This document shows positions 60,430 through 64,000 of a DNA stretch of 64,000 nt, piece after piece; position 1 is the first letter of the stretch; the number at the start of each line of letters is the position of its first letter. The notes below the pieces were generated by a model. That model was given only the letters and a program-made list of their open reading frames with translations, did not search any database and was not told the DNA's origin. The DNA comes from Mesorhizobium sp. WSM3626 (GTDB lineage Bacteria > Pseudomonadota > Alphaproteobacteria > Rhizobiales > Rhizobiaceae). The stretch lies in NCBI RefSeq assembly GCF_000513935.1, contig NZ_AZUY01000003.1:135684-199683 (forward strand). The letters are read 5' to 3'. Both the position numbers and the translations under genes were made by a program.

Positions 60430-61104
60430 ATGTCGCTGATCGACACTTTCTTCAACGCCGATGTCATCGCGTCGAGCCTGCCGGCGCTGCTGCGCGGCTT
60501 CCTGAACACGCTGCTGCTGGGCCTGCTCAGCATCGGCATCGGCATTCCCATCGGCCTGGTGATCAGCCTTTTGCGGCTCTATGCGCCGAAGCCGCTGCGC
60601 TGGCTGGCGGTTGGCTACACCGACGTCTTCCGCGCCTTGCCGGTTCTCGTCGTGCTGATCCTGATCTACTATGCGCTGCCTTTCCTCGGCATTCGCCTGT
60701 CGTCCTGGGCGTCGGCGGTGACCGCGTTCGCCATCATCATGTCGGCCTATTCGGCCGAAGTGTTCCGGTCCGGCATAGAGAGCATTCCGCGCGGTCAGTT
60801 CGAGGCGTCGCAGGCGCTTGGCCTGCCGTTCCTTTTGACCTTGCGCAAGGTGGTGCTGCCGCAGGCGGTGCGCGTCGTCATCCCGCCGATGACCAGCAAC
60901 TGCGTCTCGATGTTCAAGGACACTTCGCTGGCCTCCACCGTGGCCCTGCCGGAACTGCTCAAGGAAGCGACCAACGCACAGTCACTCTACGCCAATCCCT
61001 CGCCGCTGATCGGCGCGGCGCTCGTCTATCTCATCTTTCTTTGGCCGATGGTTCGTCTCGTCAGCCTGCTTGAAGCCCGCTTCAAGGACGAGAAAGCCCG
61101 CTAG
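60430..61104 (+). CDS. Amino-acid-type ABC transporter permease (HisM/GlnP type)
   Basis: A 224-residue permease with five predicted membrane segments ([39 protein letters not shown]). The characteristic EAA loop is [20 protein letters not shown] and the [17 protein letters not shown] loop follows. One permease of this type can form a homodimer. It pairs with the preceding binding protein. The missing ATPase gene would have to be supplied from elsewhere. Confidence 0.9.
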   Translation: MSLIDTFFNADVIASSLPALLRGFLNTLLLGLLSIGIGIPIGLVISLLRLYAPKPLRWLAVGYTDVFRALPVLVVLILIYYALPFLGIRLSSWASAVTAFAIIMSAYSAEVFRSGIESIPRGQFEASQALGLPFLLTLRKVVLPQAVRVVIPPMTSNCVSMFKDTSLASTVALPELLKEATNAQSLYANPSPLIGAALVYLIFLWPMVRLVSLLEARFKDEKAR

Positions 61105-61206
61105 AGCGGTTCAGTGTTTGTTGGAATCCCCGAACCGCCCCAACTCTTTGTTTTCACGCAATTCCGGACGGAAAACCGCTACGCACTTTTCCTGGAATTG
61201 CTCTAG
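61101..61206 (+). repeat. Rhizobial inverted-repeat element (third family)
   Basis: Bounded by CTAGAG and CTCTAG, with inner inverted repeats GCAATTCC (61158-61165) and GGAATTGC (61194-61201) around a conserved CCGGACGGAAAACCGC stretch. It overlaps the permease stop and is typical of Mesorhizobium intergenic DNA. It can act as a 3'-end hairpin. Confidence 0.75.
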
Positions 61207-61244
61207 CCACCCACCACCCCGCAAGCACTTCGCAGGAGATATTC

Positions 61245-62507
61245 TTGAGCAATCCCCAGGCCACCGGCGGCTTCCCCGTCGACACCATCCGCGCCATGTT
61301 TCCTGCCCTGCAACGGGCCGGCGATTTCATTTTCATGGACAATGCCGCCGGCGCGCAGATCCCGCAGAGCGTGCTCGACGCGGTGACCAACCACCTGGTC
61401 TCGCACAATGTCCAGCGCGGCGGCCGCTATGGCCGCAGCGTCACCGTCGACCAGTCGGTCGCCGACGCTCGGACAAGCGTCGCCTTGCTGATCAATGCCT
61501 ACAGCCCGGCGGAAATCTGCTTCGGCATGAACGCCACCTCCTTCATCCGCCTAGTCAGCCTCGGCATCGGCCAGATGCTGCAAGAGCGCGATGAGATCGT
61601 CATCACCGACATGGACCATGATGCCAACATCGCCACCTGGCTGGCGCTGGAATCCGCGGGCGCCAAGTTCAAGTGGTGGCGCATGCGCGAGGACGGAAAT
61701 CTGCATGTCGACGATTTGCGTCCGCTGGTCTCCGACCGCACCCGTCTTGTCGCTTGCACGGTCACCGCACACTCGATCGGTTCGATCGTGGACGTCGCAT
61801 CCGTCGCGAAAATCGCGCATGCCGCCGGCGGCGAAGTGTTTCTCGACTGCGTGCATTACGGACCGCACGGACTGATCGACGTGCAAGCCTGGGACTGCGA
61901 CTATCTCGTCTGCTCCGGCTACAAGAACTTTTCGCCGCATATGGGCTTCCTGTGGGGCCGCTTCGAAACGCTGAAACGCTTGCCGACCTTCCGCGAGGAT
62001 TTCATCCCGGACGAGCCGCCCTACAAGGTCGAGGCCGGCACCTTCATCTATGAGAACGTGTCGGGCATGGATGCCGCCGTACAGTATCTGGAACTGATCG
62101 GCCGCAATCTCGCGCCGTCCAACAACCGCTCGCGGCGCGAGAACATCGTCGCCGGCATGGGCGCCATCCGCGACTATGAGCTGGTGCTGGCGCGCGAGAT
62201 GATGGGCGTGCTGAAGGGTTGCGGCGCGACCATCTACGGCGTCGCCGACGAAGCCCGCATCAACGAGCGCGTGCCGACCTTCTGCTTCAACATCGGCAAG
62301 CTGTCGCCACAGCGGGTCGTCGAGGAAATGGCCGAGATGCAGATCGGCATCCGCGACGGCCACATGTACGCACCGCGGCTGATGAAGCGGCTCAACCTGT
62401 CGATGGACAGCGGCGCCATCCGCGCCTCGCTGGTGCACTACAACACGGTCGAGGAGATCCACAAGTTCGGCGAGGCGCTGCGGGCAATCATTGCGAAGTT
62501 GTCGTGA
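61245..62507 (+). CDS. Class-V aminotransferase-fold PLP enzyme (cysteine-desulfurase-like)
   Basis: A 420-residue PLP protein with a TTG start preceded by [26 protein letters not shown] and [13 protein letters not shown] are class-V N-terminal features. Asp and His of the cofactor site are in [12 protein letters not shown]. The PLP lysine is in [13 protein letters not shown] (Lys ~226). Family members include cysteine desulfurases, kynureninases and isopenicillin-N epimerases. It lacks a visible desulfurase Cys loop near the C-terminus. The neighbouring transporter suggests an amino-acid-related substrate; the reaction is unknown. Confidence 0.8.
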   Translation: MSNPQATGGFPVDTIRAMFPALQRAGDFIFMDNAAGAQIPQSVLDAVTNHLVSHNVQRGGRYGRSVTVDQSVADARTSVALLINAYSPAEICFGMNATSFIRLVSLGIGQMLQERDEIVITDMDHDANIATWLALESAGAKFKWWRMREDGNLHVDDLRPLVSDRTRLVACTVTAHSIGSIVDVASVAKIAHAAGGEVFLDCVHYGPHGLIDVQAWDCDYLVCSGYKNFSPHMGFLWGRFETLKRLPTFREDFIPDEPPYKVEAGTFIYENVSGMDAAVQYLELIGRNLAPSNNRSRRENIVAGMGAIRDYELVLAREMMGVLKGCGATIYGVADEARINERVPTFCFNIGKLSPQRVVEEMAEMQIGIRDGHMYAPRLMKRLNLSMDSGAIRASLVHYNTVEEIHKFGEALRAIIAKLS

Positions 62508-62558
62508 TCTCGGACCCTGGTCGGAACCTTTCCGTGGGAGTCGCGGCTACCTCGAGGT

Positions 62559-62615
62559 CGTCATCCTATGGCGAAGCAAGGAGCGAAGCGACGCGGCGCA
62601 GACCATAGGATGACG
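62559..62615. repeat. Palindromic repeat between convergent genes (fourth family)
   Basis: CGTCATCCTATGG (62559-62571) pairs perfectly with CCATAGGATGACG (62603-62615) around a 31-base loop with GCGAAGC repeats. It is common in Mesorhizobium intergenic DNA and could terminate both the class-V enzyme gene and the ATPase operon. Confidence 0.8.
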
Positions 62616-62623
62616 AAGAGACG

Positions 62624-63454
62624 TCAGGCAGCCTTCTTCTTCGCTAACCTCGCCTTGATGCTGGCTACATCGGCACGCGGCGTGGCGGCGAACAGCGTCC
62701 TGGTGTAGCTGTGCTTGGGGTCGGCAAAGACCTCGTCGCGCGAGCCGTATTCGACGGCCTCGCCGAAATACATCACCATCACATCGTCGGCGATGTAGCG
62801 CACCACCGAAAGGTCATGGCTGATGAATACATAGGTCAGCTGGAATTCATCCTGCAGGTCGGCCAGCAGGTTGAGCACCTGCGCCTGCACCGACAGGTCG
62901 AGTGCGGAGACCGGCTCGTCCAGCACCAGCAGGCTCGGGTTGAGCATCAGCGCGCGGGCAATCGCGATGCGCTGGCGCTGGCCGCCCGAGAACATGTGCG
63001 GATAGCGGTTGTAGTGCTCGTGACCGAGGCCGACCTTCTTCAGCATTTGCATGGCGAGGTCGCGCCGCTCGGCGGCCGATCTGTCGGTGTTGATCAGCAG
63101 CGGTTCGCCCAGCACGTCGCCGATCTTCTGGCGCGGATTGAGCGATCCGTAAGGGTTCTGGAAGACGATCTGCACCTTGCGGCGCATCTCCCTGGTCAAT
63201 CCGCCCTTGGCGATATCGACCTTGTTGCCGTCGATGAACAATTCGCCTGACGTCGCCGGATCGATCAAGGTGATGATGCGGGCGAGCGTGGACTTGCCGC
63301 AGCCGCTTTCGCCGACGATGGCGAGCGTCTTGCCCTTGTCCACCGTGAACGAAACGCCCTTGACCGCATGCACGGTGCGCGGTCCGGTGAACAGGCCGCC
63401 GCCGATATGGTAGTCGCGAACGATGTTCTTGCCTTCGAGGACCGTGGTGCTCAT
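62624..63454 (-). CDS. Peptide-type ABC transporter ATP-binding protein (DppF type)
   Basis: A 276-residue ATPase. Walker A GESGCGKST (~residues 48-56), QIVFQNPYGSLNPRQ Q-loop region, signature [17 protein letters not shown], Walker B LLVLDEPVSALDLSVQAQ with Val in place of Thr, and FISHDLSVVRY are intact. The tail has HSYTRTLFAATPR. Its start overlaps the stop of the preceding ATPase (ATGA). It belongs to a third peptide-type transporter whose permeases lie beyond the window. Confidence 0.92.
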   Translation of the reverse strand: MSTTVLEGKNIVRDYHIGGGLFTGPRTVHAVKGVSFTVDKGKTLAIVGESGCGKSTLARIITLIDPATSGELFIDGNKVDIAKGGLTREMRRKVQIVFQNPYGSLNPRQKIGDVLGEPLLINTDRSAAERRDLAMQMLKKVGLGHEHYNRYPHMFSGGQRQRIAIARALMLNPSLLVLDEPVSALDLSVQAQVLNLLADLQDEFQLTYVFISHDLSVVRYIADDVMVMYFGEAVEYGSRDEVFADPKHSYTRTLFAATPRADVASIKARLAKKKAA

Positions 63455-64000
63455 GCGGAGGCTCCCGCTGCCGAGGGAGCTGGCTCGAACAGCATGTCGG
63501 AAACGGTCGGCAGCCGGTCGCCGACGGCGTTTTCCGGCAACGCCGACAGGAGCGCGCGCGTGTAATTGCTCTTCGGCGATTCAAACAGCGACAGCACGTC
63601 GGCCTCTTCCATCTTGCGGCCCTTGTACTGGACGATGACGCGATCGGCGGTCTCGGCCACCACGCCCATATTGTGAGTGATCATGATCAGGCCCATGCCG
63701 TATTTGGCCTGCAGCGACACCAGCAGATCGAGGATCTGCTTCTGGATGGTGACGTCGAGCGCGGTCGTCGGCTCGTCCGCGATCAAAAGCTTCGGATTGC
63801 AGGCAATGGCGATCGCGATCATGACACGCTGGCACTGGCCGCCCGACATCTGGTGCGGAAACGAGCTCAGCCGTTCTTCCGGATCGGCAATGCCGACCAG
63901 CTTCATCAGCTCTATGGCGCGGGCCCTGCGCTGAGCGCGATCCATGCCCATGTGGAAGCGCAGCACTTCCTCGATCTGGAAGCCGACCGTGAAGCACGGG
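63451..64000 (-). CDS. Peptide-type ABC transporter ATP-binding protein (DppD type), N-terminus outside window
   Basis: About 183 C-terminal residues of a DppD-type ATPase. It enters with [16 protein letters not shown], then the signature [18 protein letters not shown] (Cys in the signature), Walker [26 protein letters not shown] as H-loop, and [13 protein letters not shown]. The Walker A segment lies beyond the right edge. The gene is the partner of the ATPase at 62624-63454. Confidence 0.9.
   Translation of the reverse strand, partial: PCFTVGFQIEEVLRFHMGMDRAQRRARAIELMKLVGIADPEERLSSFPHQMSGGQCQRVMIAIAIACNPKLLIADEPTTALDVTIQKQILDLLVSLQAKYGMGLIMITHNMGVVAETADRVIVQYKGRKMEEADVLSLFESPKSNYTRALLSALPENAVGDRLPTVSDMLFEPAPSAAGASA

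Overview
The window is GC-rich chromosomal DNA of a Rhizobiales alphaproteobacterium, most likely Mesorhizobium or a close relative. The evidence is the dense GC-rich coding, the rhizobial palindromic intergenic repeats (three copies of one 160-bp element plus three other families), the Yej-type peptide transporter, the GCG-motif secreted protein, and many periplasmic-binding-protein transporters. No search could be run, so the genus is an inference.

Layout. 1-4790 is a YejABEF-type peptide ABC transporter (yejA cut by the window edge). 4821-11906 is housekeeping: a GhrA-type reductase, a P-loop kinase-like gene, a lipoprotein, a methyltransferase, a ligase-associated exonuclease with an ATP-dependent DNA ligase, and a membrane protein. 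12195-12270 is tRNA-Thr(CGT). A 14.1-kb element is integrated in its 3' end, bounded by perfect 53-bp direct repeats (12218-12270 and 26296-26348). It carries a tyrosine integrase, an AlpA/excisionase-like gene, a replication-like gene, HigBA, a tape-measure and tail-tip-like gene, a DUF2280 small-terminase-like gene and small unknown genes. It has no capsid, portal or large terminase, so it is a degraded prophage or satellite. 26491-32226 holds a YodC-like gene, an EF-hand / ECF sigma / membrane anti-sigma-like / periplasmic-sensor operon and a DUF1800-DUF1501 pair. 32280-35690 is a fused acyltransferase/acyl-ACP synthetase preceded by three TetR-like operators.

36082-57035 is the most interesting part: a catabolic cluster. 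Leftward run isatin hydrolase, a CrtI-like flavoprotein, a MarR regulator and an IorA/IorB 2-oxoacid:ferredoxin oxidoreductase. Rightward and divergent run a second CrtI-like flavoprotein and a peptide-type ABC transporter. These are followed by a VOC protein, then an operon with a 2-aminobenzoyl-CoA monooxygenase/reductase-type fusion, SDR, MarR, crotonase, acyl-CoA dehydrogenase and Rid protein. I infer a route isatin -> isatinate (2-aminophenylglyoxylate) -> 2-aminobenzoyl-CoA by oxidative decarboxylation with CoA -> dearomatised ring -> beta-oxidation. This would explain why no aryl-CoA ligase is present. A palindromic 14-mer, YTTYAAGCWTRAAR, occurs at four intergenic sites (43103, 50798, 58198, 59077). 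It links this cluster to a flavin monooxygenase, an HpcH/HpaI aldolase and an amino-acid ABC transporter (57059-61104). The window ends with a class-V aminotransferase-fold enzyme and the two ATPases of another peptide transporter.

Four genes (near 6266, 7548, 44466 and 48163) carry apparent single-base deletions that break otherwise intact proteins. Either these genes are decaying or the consensus has indel errors; raw reads would decide.
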